Source of the DNA: Malus domestica
Lineage: Eukaryota; Streptophyta; Magnoliopsida; Rosales; Rosaceae
DNA length: 64,000 nt
Direction of reading: 5' to 3'
NCBI RefSeq assembly: GCF_042453785.1
Contig: NC_091667.1
Coordinates: 34,030,001-34,094,000, forward strand
The position numbers and the translations under genes are program-made. The notes under the pieces were generated by a model. It was not told the DNA's origin. It saw only the letters and a program-made list of their open reading frames with translations, and did not search any database. Of this stretch, positions 35,151 through 47,432 are shown in pieces (the first letter of the stretch is position 1; each line of letters starts with the position of its first letter).

Positions 35151-35662
35151 TTCACATTCCTTTGTGCTTTTGTTTTCCCCAATTTTCTCCCATGTAGCCT
35201 GTACTCATGCAGTTCCAACTTTTCTACAAGCTCGATACTGTGAAATGAACCTTTCTGGTCAATAAAAAGGTATAATTTTTCCCCACTTTTGTGTATATTA
35301 GTGCTTTTTGTTATGATTTAATGAGTTCGTGTTTTTTGTTGCTTAAGTAACATGAGAATATGTTTCTATTACCATGGATTACAATCAACTATCATTTTTA
35401 CATACTTCACATTCCTTTGTGCTTTTGTTTTCCCCAGTTTTCTCCCCTGTAGCCTGTACTCATGCAGTTCCAACTTTTCTACAAGCTCGATACTGTGAAA
35501 TGAACCTTTTTGGTCAATAAAAAGGTATAATTTTTTCCCACTTTTGTGTATATTAGTGCTTTTTGTTATGATTTAATGAGTTTATGCTTTTTGTTGCTTA
35601 AGTAACATGAGAATATGTTTCTATTACCAACTATGGATTACAATCGACTCTCATTTTTACAT
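35151..35662. repeat. Tandem duplication, two units of about 255 bp
   Basis: The unit starting ttcacattcctttgtgcttt at 35151 is repeated at 35406 and the two are nearly identical through tctcatttttacat. Only a few substitutions and a small indel separate them, so the duplication is recent. No coding content. Confidence 0.92.
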
Positions 35663-36485
35663 GTTTGTGCCTATCCATGTGACTTTTTCAATTGATTCAG
35701 CATGTTGTTATATAATATCTTCTTTCTTAGGTTCTTCAAGCATTTAGCTTCTTAGAATATCATTTTTCATATGGTTCCCTTAACATGCTCTGCCTCAATT
35801 TTACAGAGTTCTTACATTAGTTTTTTCTTGCCCCTTTTTAACTCTTGACATGATTTCATCATGTTGGAAGAGCCCTTTTCAGAACATATGTCAAGGGTCA
35901 ACTAAAACTTAACAGATTTATATATGTATTATTAGCTAACTCTTAATTATGATGCCGTTAAAAAAATTAAGGATAAGTTGAAGGGTTTGAAAGAAACTAA
36001 AGTCAAATTAATTTGAACCAACCATTCACTGCAAAATGATATATTTTTAGGTGTATTCACAATAAAAAGTACTATAATGACTGGTATATGTGGTTTATAT
36101 TTTCTATAATTTTTCTTATAGTCTATTGTGCCTTGATCTAATTACTTTCTTGAATTCAATATGTTTTTGTAGAAACTTGGTTCTAAGGCAAGTTGGAAAT
36201 GCACAAAAGTTTGATTGCATCCTATAGAATTACCAGAGGTGGTCATCTCCATTTCATGCAACATCAGACTTCTTTTTACACACAAAAACAGTAGATAAAC
36301 ACGCATTACCCTTATTTTGTTCATGATATAATTCTACTGCCTATAAATTTATTTCAATTTTTTTTTCCTCACCAGAGATACTTCCTTAATGACCAACATA
36401 GCAGAGAAAATGCCCCGCAATTGGTCTTCAACGTTCTTTTTTTCACAGTAAAATGGCGGTTTTGTCCTCCTGGCCCACGCGTCTC
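35663..36485. other. Intergenic, upstream of F-box copy 1
   Basis: No gene supported. Ends in acagtaaaatggcggttttgtcc, again like sequence near Helitron 5' ends. Confidence 0.4.
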
Positions 36486-37148
36486 TCATCCGTGTGCCAT
36501 TAGGTTCGATCTTCTTTTACTGTTCCTCGCTTGGCACGCGTCCATCGTCACTGCCGTTTCTGTTTCAGTTCTTTGCTTTTTCTTTCTTTGCTTTCCATTT
36601 CTCTTCTCTCTCTCGCCCTCCTCTCAAGTGTTTTGCAAGCATTTCTCCCTTTCTCTTTGTCGCCACGGTCTCCATCACTCTTAAACCTTCGTTTCTTCTA
36701 TCCCTGTCAAATCTTGGCTTGCTAGAAAAGTCTGAAGCAGTATAAGCTTCTTCAGCTTTTTGATTTGGATTGAAGATGATTTTAAGCCAACAAGGTTAAC
36801 GTTTTCTGGTAAGTTGTTTGAATCCTACATCTCGGAGTTTTTATTTTTATTTTTTCAAATCTATGGGTTTTGTTTTCTTCAATTTAAAAATATTAAAAAT
36901 TGAATCTTGTTTTTTTGGGTAATATTTTTCAATTAGATTATGGTATGGGTTCTGATGAGGCATGGAATTGGGTTTGAGAGTTTTGATTTAATGAGAGAGA
37001 TAAGGGTGAGGGAAAAACAGGAGAGAAGGTATGTGTGCGCTCGTATATTCCTATTTCCTTGTTTCCTTGTATATTCCTATTTCCTTATTTCCTTATTTCC
37101 TTATTTCCTTTAGGAAATAGGAACAAGTAATTGAGGATACGGTACACC

Positions 37149-37156
37149 TATAAATA
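37149..37156 (+). promoter_or_regulatory. TATA box of F-box copy 1
   Basis: TATAAATA in ggtacacctataaataaagggtt, about 170 bp before the ATG. The same context is found in copies 2 and 3. Immediately upstream lies a tttcctta-type repeat of variable length. Confidence 0.75.
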
Positions 37157-37316
37157 AAGGGTTTAGCCTATTTTCTAAAGCACATCTATTCAACCTTCAA
37201 TTGGTCTTCTGATAAAGCATCAATCTTCTCTATCTCGAGTCTCAACCCAGAAAACAGAAAACATCAATCTTTTCAAATCTTCTGTAAAAAAATACACCTC
37301 TTCTATTTTTTCATCA

Positions 37317-38627
37317 TGCAATCAGGTATATGCTTTTTTATGTTGTTCTTATGTTTTTTTACCGAAATTATCGAATTGTGCACTGGTTATATACACAAAG
37401 GCTAAAAAGCTTAATCTTTTCCTAGTTTCTTGTTATACCATTCCACAAAAACTATAACTTTTATTATCATCGGCAACTGATCTCTGATGTTTTTTTCTTT
37501 TTTGCTTGTCAGATTGGGCGAACTTGCCAACAGATGTTTTGTCTTCGATTTACGACAGGTTGCCTGTTGCATCAGATTGCGTACAATTCATGGCCGTTTG
37601 CAGGTCATGGCGGTGTATGAAAAAGGACAGAAAATATAAACGTGCTAGGTTGACAACTCCAATGGTCTTTGTTTCTGAGAGGAAAGAAAATACATGGAAT
37701 GCATATGATTTTGTGAACAATCAAGTCTTTGGTTTTCAATTAAAATTACCAAAGGCGCGATTTTGTGGGTCTTCCAACGGATGGATAATAACAGTGGAGA
37801 ATTTTGTTGTAACCCTAAGGAATCCACAATATGATGTTAAAGGGAGGACAGAGAGGCCTTCAATCATTCGTCTTCCTCCACTAAAACCTCAAATTAATTA
37901 CAAAATAAGAGGTTATGCTAAAGCTCATGCAGACTATTTTGTCATCAAGGCTACGATGTCGGCAGACCCGATCTCAAACTCCAAAGATTGCATTGTTATG
38001 GTTCTGTATGAGCCTCTTAGTCAATTGGCTTTTATTAGGCTTGGTAGAGACACAAGGTGGACTTATATTGATAAGCATGGTGATGAAATCTATTCGTGGA
38101 TTAAAGATGTTGTTCTAATTGAAGATAAGATTTACGTCGTCGATAGTCAGAGCAGACTTTGGGCTTTTGAATCTACATACAAATCCACCGTAGATGTACA
38201 ATTGGTTGCTACTGGAATAGCAGATCGACCTCAGAAAATGTATCTTGTCGGTTCAAAGAAGAAAGGACTATTGATGATTTACAGATTTAGTGAGTATCGA
38301 CGGTTTACCCGCGAGTCGAGGAAGTTTAGAATTTATGAATTGAGTTCTAATGACGAGTGGATTGAGAAAAACGACTTAGGTGATATTGCTTTGTTTGTGG
38401 GAGATAACGATTCAGTATCTGTAGTGGCTTCAATGCATTCAAGATGTCAGTCAAACTGCATATACTTCCTTAATGACAACGATGGTATACATTGTCAGCA
38501 TACATTTGACGACTTCGGGGTGTATAATGTCAAAAGTCAAAGCGTTACAAAACCTGCACGTTTGAGGAACCCAGTGAAAAGGACGAGGTACCCTCCATTT
38601 ATGTTTCAACCAACTGTTTACATGTAA
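37317..38627 (+). CDS. F-box protein with DUF295 (KIB1-4-like) domain, copy 1
   Basis: Predicted substrate-recruiting subunit of an SCF (SKP1-cullin-F-box) ubiquitin ligase; the target is unknown. Two coding exons: 37317-37326 (ATGCAATCAG, 10 nt) and 37513-38627, giving 374 residues. I chose this start because the larger exon has an AG acceptor (cttgtcag) directly before ATTGGGCG, no good ATG of its own, and the 10-nt exon plus GT donor is conserved in all three copies. The F-box is at about residues 4-40 (DWANLPTDVLSSIYDRLP, then CVQFMAVCRSWRCM). The rest is a DUF295 beta-propeller-like domain with RFCGSSNGWI, IRLPPL, CIVMVLYEPLSQLAF and LWAFES. A TATA box and leader are upstream. It is near-identical to copies 2 and 3. 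Confidence 0.92.
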
Positions 38628-38734
38628 CAGTTTATTATGTCCCTTAGAATATTATTTTAAAGTTAATTTACTTGGAACTCAGGAATAAGGGGTATGTTGT
38701 TCTTCTCTCTGAATTTACGCCCTTTGTCTTATCA

Positions 38735-39375
38735 GATTGGGCGACTTTGCAATGGAACTTTTGTATATATTTTTGATGTATAGTAGACGATTCATGGCCA
38801 TTTGCATGTCATGGCGTTGTCAGATAAAGAACAAAAATTTGTAAACGTGATAATTTGACGACTCTGTCGCTCTTGGTTTCAGAAAATAAAAAGGATACAT
38901 GGAATAAAGTCCATGCAATTAAGACTTTTAAAAAAAGTGATTTTGTGGATCTTGAAAAAGATGGTTAATAACAATAGATGAAAATTCTGTAGTAACTCTA
39001 ATAAATTTATTAATTTGGGTTCAATGTGGAAGAGAGGCCCCTTCACCGAAGCCTAAAACTGGTTGTTGGGCTTAAACATCATGATCATTTTGTCTTCAAC
39101 GCTAGGATATCAGCAGACCCGATCTTAAACTCCAAAGATTTGAATTGTTATGGTTATGTACGTGCGTGATAGTGAATTGCTCTATTTCTTGGTGACGACG
39201 ATTCAATACGTGTCGTGGCGTCAATGCATTTCATATATGGGTCGAAAAAATGACAACGATCCGATTGGTGCTTGGTATTCATTTTAAGAATTTCGGGATG
39301 TATAATGTTAAAGTAAAAAAGTTACAATGACTTGTTAAAACCTTGTCAGTTGTTTACATGTAACCTGCAAAAAGA
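38735..39375 (+). pseudogene. F-box/DUF295 pseudogene 2
   Basis: Follows copy 1 by about 100 bp. It starts gattgggcgactttgcaatgg and continues with words for RRFMAICMSWRC, then SADPILNSKDLNCYG and the C-terminal region, with internal loss and many frame breaks. It resembles pseudogene 1 more than copy 1, so this unit was decayed before the recent duplications. Confidence 0.85.
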
Positions 39376-39480
39376 ACTTTTTTGGCCGGAACCTTGTCAG
39401 TTGACTCACCCATGGCTTTATTTGTTTGCAATGTCACTTACTGCCCTTAACGGAACCTAATTCATCTATTATTAACGCAA

Positions 39481-39965
39481 AGAGTAAAATACCAATTCCT
39501 CATGAATTTTCACTTGGTTTTCGATTTTCCCCCTAAATTTTTTAATTAGAAAATTAATGACTTAAACCAACTTTTTTGGTCGATTCCCCCTACCTTTAGT
39601 TTTTCATAGATTCCATTAAAAAAACTTTAACTCTTATCACATGCACACCACGTGACACTCATTTGTAGACAAAAGCATCACTTCACTAGACCTTTAGACA
39701 CAAAAGTTATAGAATCACACATATTTGCACAGGTCAACATTTTAGAAATCTAGGGTTTTCAATTATTTTAAAGATTGAACTACTCTCATATGTTGTTCAC
39801 ATGCTCCCGTTTAACAAAAAATTAAATGAAATTAATGAAAAACTAACAGTAGGAGGAAATCGGCCAAAAAAAAATTAGTTTGAGTACTTAATTTTCCAAT
39901 TAAAAAGTTTAGGGAGAAAATCGAAAGTTAAGTAAAGTTGATGGGGGAAATTAATAGTTTACTCT
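39481..39965. mobile_element. Long-TIR foldback MITE, 485 bp
   Basis: Ends AGAGTAAAAT... and ...AGTTTACTCT pair over about 100 bases. An imperfect 8-bp flank (taacgcaa / aaaagcaa) and the interrupted match to the flank of pseudogene 1 (ttaaggcaaatgaaact) show it inserted there. Same family as 49137-49634. Confidence 0.85.
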
Positions 39966-39973
39966 AAAAGCAA

Positions 39974-41314
39974 ATGAAACTACTAGCAATACATATACAT
40001 TCACCTCCAACATCATATAAGTTCAAGGAAATCATCGTTTGGTTGTTCTAATTTATTTTTGAAAGTACATATACAAAATGTAAACACCAGTATACCAGTT
40101 GAAATTTCAAATTAATATTTTCATATTATCGAATTAAATTTTCAACCCTAGCAAATGGACTACAAACCCATTGATTTGGTCCTAAACAGTTACATACTAA
40201 TAACGGGACTCACTATAGACTTTTAATATCAGCGTAAATAACAGGATATTTTCTCGATTTTTTGTTGTTGGCTACTGAGTCGTTACACTGCTTTTAGTTG
40301 GTTGCTGTTGAAGACTGAATAATGATACTAGGATTACCTCATTTCATGTGGAGATTGAACAATTCTTTATAGAGTAAAAAATTTAGGTAGGATATGGTCT
40401 TAGTAAATTGTGTAGTGATAATAAAACCACCCAGTACACGTTCGTTTGTTTGGGTTTTTGTTTTATGTGTAGGTGGGCAAAACCCACAATCAAATTACAT
40501 TGAGAAGCGTTTGTAGGTTTGTTTCAGTTTTTCTTTTTCATTTCTCTTCTAATGTTTTAAAAATGTTTAATAATTTTTTTTTAAGATTAAGTAACTAAAA
40601 TCTCCTAACGTTTTTGTATCATTCCAAATTAATCTCAACTTTTTTCAAACAAGTACATCACCTATAGAAAAATGTTATATCCCTTAAGCCCCAATTAGAT
40701 TTCTGTTAAATTAAATAGGTTTACTTTGTCTCCAACATCAATAGAAGGTCATGAAACATGACTTCCACCAGGTATTGGTCACCATTTAAATTTTCATGGA
40801 CGGAAAGAGCATTGAAACTGGGCACAAATTCCTCATATTTAGTTATGTCACTCTTGAAGAAAGCGAAATTGATGAATATTTCCGGTAAAGGCATCATTCA
40901 ACATATTTGGATGATCGCAATCCAACTAACATACTTGCTAGCCGCACTACCACCTCGTAGCAGCAGCAACCACCCTTGTAATAATGCGGGTGCCGGCACA
41001 AATCCCTCTCTCAAAACTGCAGCTTCAATCAGTCAGACCTTCAGCCGTCGGTGTGAGAATCTCTAAGGCTGGGGCCCAATGTTTTGGATGTGAGAATCTT
41101 GACTTTATTTGGGACCAATTTTGGTTGATAGTTCATAGTTGGCCTTTGTATGCAAGTGAATGATGTAAAGTGACCAGGCAGAAAACGAGACATGCAGGAA
41201 AAACCGGTTACAAAACCCTAAAGTTGGACCAGCATGTGTATGTGTAGTATGAAGAAACATTCAAATTTGAGTAATTAATTTCCTCATTCATCTTGGAAGT
41301 TGAAACATTATTTA
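39974..41314. other. Intergenic, nothing recognised
   Basis: Open frames are short. The one near 40.76-41.07 kb has no recognisable domain and I do not call it. Confidence 0.4.
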
Positions 41315-43190
41315 TATATACTAAAACCCAAACTCGGGTGGTACTGTTCATTAACAGTAAATTGACGAAAATGCCCCTCAATTTTTCTTCCTCTCCGTTT
41401 TGATGGTGAGTTTTTACAGTAATATGACCGTTTTGCCCTTTTGATTGTACGTGTCTTTCATCCATCCGTGCTTTTTTGTTTTTCTACAGTGAAAAGGCTA
41501 TTATGCCTTTTTACTCCACCTGTCCGTCATCAATGCATGCTTGGGTTAGGTGTTCTGGACTTTTCTTTTGTCAAGCCCACGTGTTGGTCATCGCGTGGTA
41601 CTTTGAGTGGGTTTTATTTTGTTCCGTTTTATTTCCTCTCACTTCCATCTTTGTTTCACGGTCGTTCTCACATGTTAAATCCTTTTTGCCTAAAAAATTC
41701 CTGCTTCGGGTCGTCGCGAATTTTCGTGTTGTTGCTTTCAGTCGGTGTTTTGTGCAATTCTGCAGCCTGCGGTTGCTTGGAAAATACGAAATCAATGTAA
41801 GGTTTTTATTTGCAACCTGTGAAGACATCTGTTTTTAAGGTGAAGATTTTTGAAATTATGTGCTTTTAATTCGAAGGATAGTGTGCTTGCTTATTGTTAA
41901 TTATTTTTATTTCGTTTTGAATTTGTTAGTTTATCTTTTGTGCATCTAAGTGTATGATTCAATGTTTTAGACTGAATTTTTATGGTTTTGAGTTTGTGGG
42001 TTTTTTTGGGTGCATGAGAAAATGTTATCCAATGGTTTGATTCAACATTTTTCCTCAATCTGTTGCAACTTTGCAGTCGCTGCGCCCCTTTGTCAAACTT
42101 TGTTTTCTGTTTTTTATTTTTTCTGTGCTGCTTTTGTAAAATTGAAGTAGGAGTTTGACAGATGTTGATGAATCCCGCAGTTTATTGGCGAAGAGAACAA
42201 CACCTTTTGTAATGTTTGTAGTCATTTATCCACATATTCATAAAGTGGTGTTATTTTTATGGATGATGGTTGTTAATCTTTTGTATTGTTAATTTCGTAG
42301 CGTGTGGGTTGCTTGGAGACCACCGGGTTATGCTTTTGTTCATTGGATCACGGTAGAGATGCAAAGGATGCAATTGGTGAATTAGATGGTATGTTTAATA
42401 TTTGGTTGTTGATTTTTAATATTGGGTTTTCTTAGTTTATATCATTCGAATCCAGCATAAGGGAGAATCATAAGTTCATCAGCAACATTGTTTGTGACGT
42501 AGCATAATTAGATGGTATCTGTTTTGAGATGCATATTTCAAAATCTTCCTTATGCAACCTGTGATTTTTCACGAACTAAGACTTGATAACCACATAATAT
42601 GTCTTGTACATGTGACACGATAACCACATAATATAATCATTCAATCTAAAAGAACTAAGACTTGATCCTATAAAAACAAACACATGTTTTGTGATGTATC
42701 CAAAGTTTTGAGAAAAAAAAAAGAGAAAAACACTTACTTAAAAAGCACCCTCTCCAAAATTAAGAACATAAACACACACTAAATTTTCTTAAAACTAAAA
42801 ACTAGAGGTTCCAGGTTCGAAATATGTTGCTGGTGTGGAAGAAGCCATGTTTGTGGTCAGGAAGAGGTTGAAATGACTCTATGAATCTTCCTGGTCCCGA
42901 AATGAATATATAATCTTAATTTACCATCAATTATTTTTCTTTAAAAAAATATAAAAATAAAAAAGTGCCACTCACATGACCCTCATATAGTCTATTCCAG
43001 TCACGTGTCCCGGTGCGAGACACATGTGCGACTCCGCAAGACTTTCTCTGTGCACTCATCCAAACCAATCCAACATTCCATTTACCCCACAATACCGCTG
43101 GCGCGTAACCGTCATCCACCTCAGCGCGTACAACATAATATCTGCAGTCGTTTCTCAAGCGTTAAACCAGCATCCCTGCAACCACACCAA
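41315..43190 (+). mobile_element. Helitron-like element, 5' end clear, 3' end not found
   Basis: Begins TATATACTAAAACCCAAACTCGGGTG, matching the 5' end (read on the minus strand) of the Helitron at 60981-63637 over about 26 bases. It continues with acagtaaattgacgaaaatgcccc, as the others do. It contains a captured exon of an SR splicing factor. The 3' hairpin plus CTAG was not located, so the right limit given is only where F-box-leader homology begins. Confidence 0.6.
42301..42388 (+). pseudogene. Captured exon of an RSZ21/22-type SR splicing factor
   Basis: Flanked by an AG acceptor and a GT donor, this piece encodes VWVAWRPPGYAFV, then, after a frame break, RDAKDAIGELDG. This matches the RRM of plant RSZ proteins, whose RNP1 region reads VWVARRPPGYAF and continues RDAxDAIRELDGK. 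RSZ proteins bind pre-mRNA during splicing. Only this exon is present, the frame is broken, and it sits inside a Helitron-like element, so it is a transduplicated fragment. Confidence 0.75.
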
Positions 43191-43809
43191 TCTGTGTGCC
43201 ATTAGGTCCGATCATCTTTTACTGTTCCTCGCTTGGCACGCGTCCTTCGTCGCTGCCGTTTCTGTTTCAGTTCTCTGCTTTTTCTTTCTTTGCTTTCCAT
43301 TTCTCTTCTCTCTCTCGCCCTCCTCTCAAGTGTTTTGCAAGCATTTCTCCCTTTCTCTTTGTCGCCATGGTCTCCATCACTCTCAAACCTTCGTTTCTTC
43401 TATCCCTGTCAAATCTTGGCTTGCTGGAAAACTCTGAAGCAGTTTAAGCTTCTTCAGCTTTTTGATTTGGATTGAAGATGATTTTAAGCCAACAAGTTTA
43501 GCGTTTTCTGGTAAGTTGTTTGAATCCTACATCTTGGAGTTTTTGTTTTTATTTTTTCAAATCTATGGGTTTTGTTTTCTTCAATTTTAAAATATTAAAA
43601 ATTGAATCTTTTCTTTTGGGTAATATTTTTCAATTAGATTATGGTATGGGTTCTGATGAGGCATGCAATTGGGTTTGAGAGTTTTGATTTAATGAGAGAG
43701 ATAAGGAGTATACTATACACGGAGAGAGGGAGGAAAACGGGAGAGAAGGGACCTTATTTCCTTATTTCCTTTAGGAAATAGGAACAAGTAATTGAGGATA
43801 CGGTACACC

Positions 43810-43817
43810 TATAAATA
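43810..43817 (+). promoter_or_regulatory. TATA box of F-box copy 2
   Basis: TATAAATA in the same context as copy 1, 160 bp before the ATG. The tttcctta repeat upstream is shorter here than in copies 1 and 3, and a short different stretch (agtatactatacacgga) precedes it. Confidence 0.75.
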
Positions 43818-43969
43818 AAGGGTTTAGCCTATTTTCTAAAGCACATCTATTCAACCTTCAATTGGTCTTCTGATAAAGCATCAATCTTCTCTATCTCGAG
43901 TCTCAAACCAGAAAACATCAATCTTTTCAATTCTTCTGTAAAAAAATACACCTCTTCTATTTTTTCATC

Positions 43970-45280
43970 ATGCAATCAGGTATATGTTTTTTTATGTTGT
44001 TCTTATGTTTTTTTACCGAAATTATCGAATTGTGCACTGGTTATATACACAAAGGCTAAAAAGCTCAATCTTTTCCTAGTTTCTTGTTATACCATTCCAC
44101 AAAAACTATAACTTTTATTATTATCGGCAACTGATCTCTGATGTTTTTTCTTTTTTGCTTGTCAGATTGGGCGAACTTGCCAACAGATGTTTTGTCTTTG
44201 ATTTACGACAGGTTGTCTGTTGCATCTGATTGCGTGCAATTCATGGCCGTTTGCAGGTCATGGCGTTGTATGAAAAAGGACAGAAAATATAAACGTGCTA
44301 GGTTGACAACTCCAATGGTCTTTGTTTCTGAGAGGAAAGAAAATACATGGAATGCATATGATTTTGTGAACAATCAAGTCCTTGGTTTTCAATTAAAATT
44401 ACCAAAGACGCGATTTTGTGGGTCTTCCAACGGATGGATAATAACAGTGGAGAATTTTGTTGTAACCCTAAGGAATCCACAATATGATGTTAAAGGGAGG
44501 ACAGAGAGGCCTTCAATCATTCGCCTTCCTCCACTAAAACCTCAAGTTAATTACAAACTACGAGGTTATGTTAAAGCTCATTCTGACTATTTTGTCATCA
44601 AGGCTACGATGTCAGCAGACCCGATCTCAAACTCCAAAGATTGCATTGTTATGGTTCTGTATGAACCTCTTAGTCAATTGGCTTTTATTAGACTTGGTAA
44701 AGACACAAGGTGGACTTATATTGATAAGCATGGTGATGAAATCTTTCCATGGATTACAGATGTTGTTCTAATTGAAGATAAGATTTACGCGGTTGATGCT
44801 TGGAGCAAACTTTGGGCTTTTGATTCTACTTCCAAATCCATCGTAGATGTACAATTGGTTGCTACTGGCATAGCAGATGAACCTCAGAAGATGTATCTTG
44901 TCGGTTCAAAGAAGAAAGGACTATTGCTGATTTACAGATTTAGTGAGTATCGATTGTTTACCCGCGAGTCGAGAAAATTTAGAATTTTTGAATTGAGTTC
45001 TAATGATGAGTGGATTGAAAAAAACGACTTGGGTGATCTTGCTTTGTTTCTAGGTGATAATGATCCAATATCTGTAGTGGCTTCAATGCATTCAAGATGT
45101 CAGTCAAACTGCATATACTTCGTTAATGATAACGAACGTATAAACTGTCGACATACATTTGATGATTTCGGAGTGTATAATGTCAAAAGTCAAAACGTTA
45201 CAAAACCTGCACTTTTGAGAAACCCAGTGAAGAGGACAATGTACCCTCCATTTATGTTTCAACCAATTGTTTACATGTAA
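43970..45280 (+). CDS. F-box protein with DUF295 domain, copy 2
   Basis: Same structure as copy 1: exon 1 43970-43979 (10 nt), exon 2 44166-45280, 374 residues, frame intact. Role as an SCF substrate adaptor is inferred from the F-box. Most residues equal copies 1 and 3. The differences cluster in the propeller: FPWITDVVLIEDKIYAVDAWSKLW here against SWIKDVVLIEDKIYVVDSQSRLW in copy 1, and ERINCRHTF against DGIHCQHTF. Copy 2 is thus the most diverged of the three. An in-frame ATG inside the intron (44141) could start an unspliced form, but the conserved exon-1/donor/acceptor set favours splicing. Its last codons are duplicated 316 bp downstream. Confidence 0.92.
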
Positions 45281-45681
45281 CAATTTATTATTTGTCCCCT
45301 AGATTATTATTTTAAAGTTAATTTATGAGATCTTGTTTGGAACGGACACAGGTACATGAACTAGTTGATAGTTGATATATATATTTTTTATTATTAAAAA
45401 AATTACAAAATCTAGTACAATTCAAGATAATCAGCTGATAAATTACAAGATGTTGGGAGAGGGCGGGAGGGAGGGGAGGTTCAGTGGATGAATTAGAAAG
45501 GGGAAAATGAGTTCAGGAAATAGCATCAATTGTAAGGTTCCGTTTTGGTGGAGACTTGTCTGTAAATTTATGTTTCAACCAATTGTTTACATGTAACAAT
45601 TTATTATTTGTCCCCTAGATTATTATTTTAAAGTTAATTTATGAGATCTTGTTTGGAACGTACACAGGTACATGAACTAGT

Positions 45682-45686
<5 letters not shown>
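45250..45686. repeat. Direct duplication of the 3' end of F-box copy 2
   Basis: 45250-45370 is repeated at 45566-45686, period 316 bp. The repeat runs from the last ten or so codons of copy 2 (atttatgtttcaaccaattg) through the 3' flank to gaactagttgata. The two are almost identical. The intervening 195 bp is unique. Confidence 0.92.

Positions 45687-45728
<42 letters not shown>
45684..45728. repeat. (TA)n microsatellite at the arm A' edge
   Basis: An uninterrupted TA run that ends about 18 bp before the inner boundary of the inverted duplication. Confidence 0.9.
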
Positions 45729-45729
<1 letters not shown>

Positions 45730-46492
45730 ACTATATATATGACGCCAAATAAAATACGTGCAAAACTCAACAGTTTTGTGCAATAATCAATCACATTCAT
45801 GCACCAAAAAGAATCATTAAGTCAAATTCATGTAATTCCTTTTCATGTGAGTGCATGGGGCGTGTACTCATGGCTTGGTAGCCGCCACAAAATATGACGC
45901 CAGCCATCATATTCTTTGCACCTTTTTCTTAATTTCAAACGAGACAAATTTGACAATCATATCAACTCCTTCACTGTTAAACGTGGACGTAACCACATTG
46001 TTAGACCACATTTTCTTTTTAGGTCACTTGAGTTCAAATCAAAAACCACTCTCACAGTACATATATCAAATTGAAGTAGAATATCGCTCAAAAATATTGT
46101 CCCTCCACCAAAGCCATTTGCTTCAATGCTACATTGTTTGCTTGATAATATCCAATTACATGCGTTTGCCCTTTTTATTAACATCCCATAAATTAAACTA
46201 GCCTATTGCCATAAGGTTTGTGACAATTGGTTTTTTTGATTTTTGATTTGAAAAAAATAGAAAAACAAAATAATAATATATTTTTTGAAAAGATAAAGTT
46301 AGTTACGGGAATGGATTTTTTTTGTGAATTTTTATTTTATTTGAAAATTTAATGAGAAATGGCAATTTTAGGATTATGAATATTTCATCATTTTTGCCTT
46401 CTCCCTATATATGATAAACCATAATACATAACTGCTAACGTAGTAGAAGGAGAAAATATTACCATGAGAGATAAAATTTGGTAACTCTTTAT

Positions 46493-47078
46493 TTACTTTT
46501 TGTCCTCCTTCTTTTCTTCCTTTTTCTCCTCCTTCTTTTCCTCTTTCTTCTCCTCTTTCTTTTCTTCTTTTTTCTCTTCTTTCTTCTCTTCCTTGGCTGG
46601 TCCGACAGATACTATGTCTACTTTCCCGACCTTCTTCAACTTCTTCACTACAGCCACTGGATCCATCAGTCCTACAACTGTCAGCTTCTGGTCCTTTATA
46701 TCTGCCGCGATTGAATCAATCCCTGTTCACGAAATAACCCAAAAACAAAATAAATAAGAGAGAAATAAAGAAGCTTTAATTAGGTTTAATAACAAAAGTG
46801 CTTCTGACAACGTTTGGCAGAAAAAAATTCAAAGTAGTTTTAGTTTTTTTTTTTAATTTTAAAACCCTTGTTTTCAATGAAGGCGTTTGTGAATATAAGT
46901 GCTTTAAAGAAGGATATCCAAACAGAACCGTATAATTTTGAGAATTTCTTTTTATATTATTGAACTATTGAAGATATAACCAAAACTGAGTAAAGATAAA
47001 TGAAAATAAATACCAAAAATATCAGCGGCAGCTTCAATGGCTTTCTGCTTTGTTTTGTCATCAGTCATGGTCAGGACC
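46493..47078 (-). pseudogene. 5'-truncated copy of the HMA gene
   Basis: Exon 3 (46722-46493) and most of exon 2 (47078-47014) match the intact gene at 30381-31112, with the Lys/Glu tract four codons shorter but still in frame to the stop. Homology stops abruptly at 47078 inside exon 2 (LTMTDDKTK kept, AVLKV lost). Exon 1, the promoter and the start are absent, so no normal product is expected. Confidence 0.9.
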
Positions 47079-47141
47079 AAAGAAGAAAAAATCGATAATA
47101 TCGGCGATATCACACAATTAAGTGACATATCACACAATTAA

Positions 47142-47300
47142 ATTTTAGGAAAACTAATGAAAATGGCTTGAAAACTTTGAGTTTTAACGATAAGAACAAA
47201 ATAAAGGGTAAAATGAATAGTACAATAATTGACTTTTTAGTATAAAAATATGATTTTTCGTTAAAATAAACAGTATCGGGAGTTTTTCGTTAAAATTCCC
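47142..47300 (-). mobile_element. TTTTAACGAAAA-family MITE, arm A' copy
   Basis: Reverse complement of the element at 26926-27080, inherited through the duplication. Confidence 0.75.
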
Positions 47301-47432
47301 TTAAATTTTAGGCAAGAATAAGTTTTAACAAATGAGTCATAATTACGTGGATTGATATAAGAACTTTTTGCTGCCAATTTTGACTTATGAGTTGTCAATT
47401 ATTTTTCTGATTGTTTTGTTGTGTGTCCCACT

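Noticed and set aside
40758-41066. 102-residue plus-strand frame
   Set aside because: No recognisable motif, no splice context and no repeat of it elsewhere; not enough support to call a gene.
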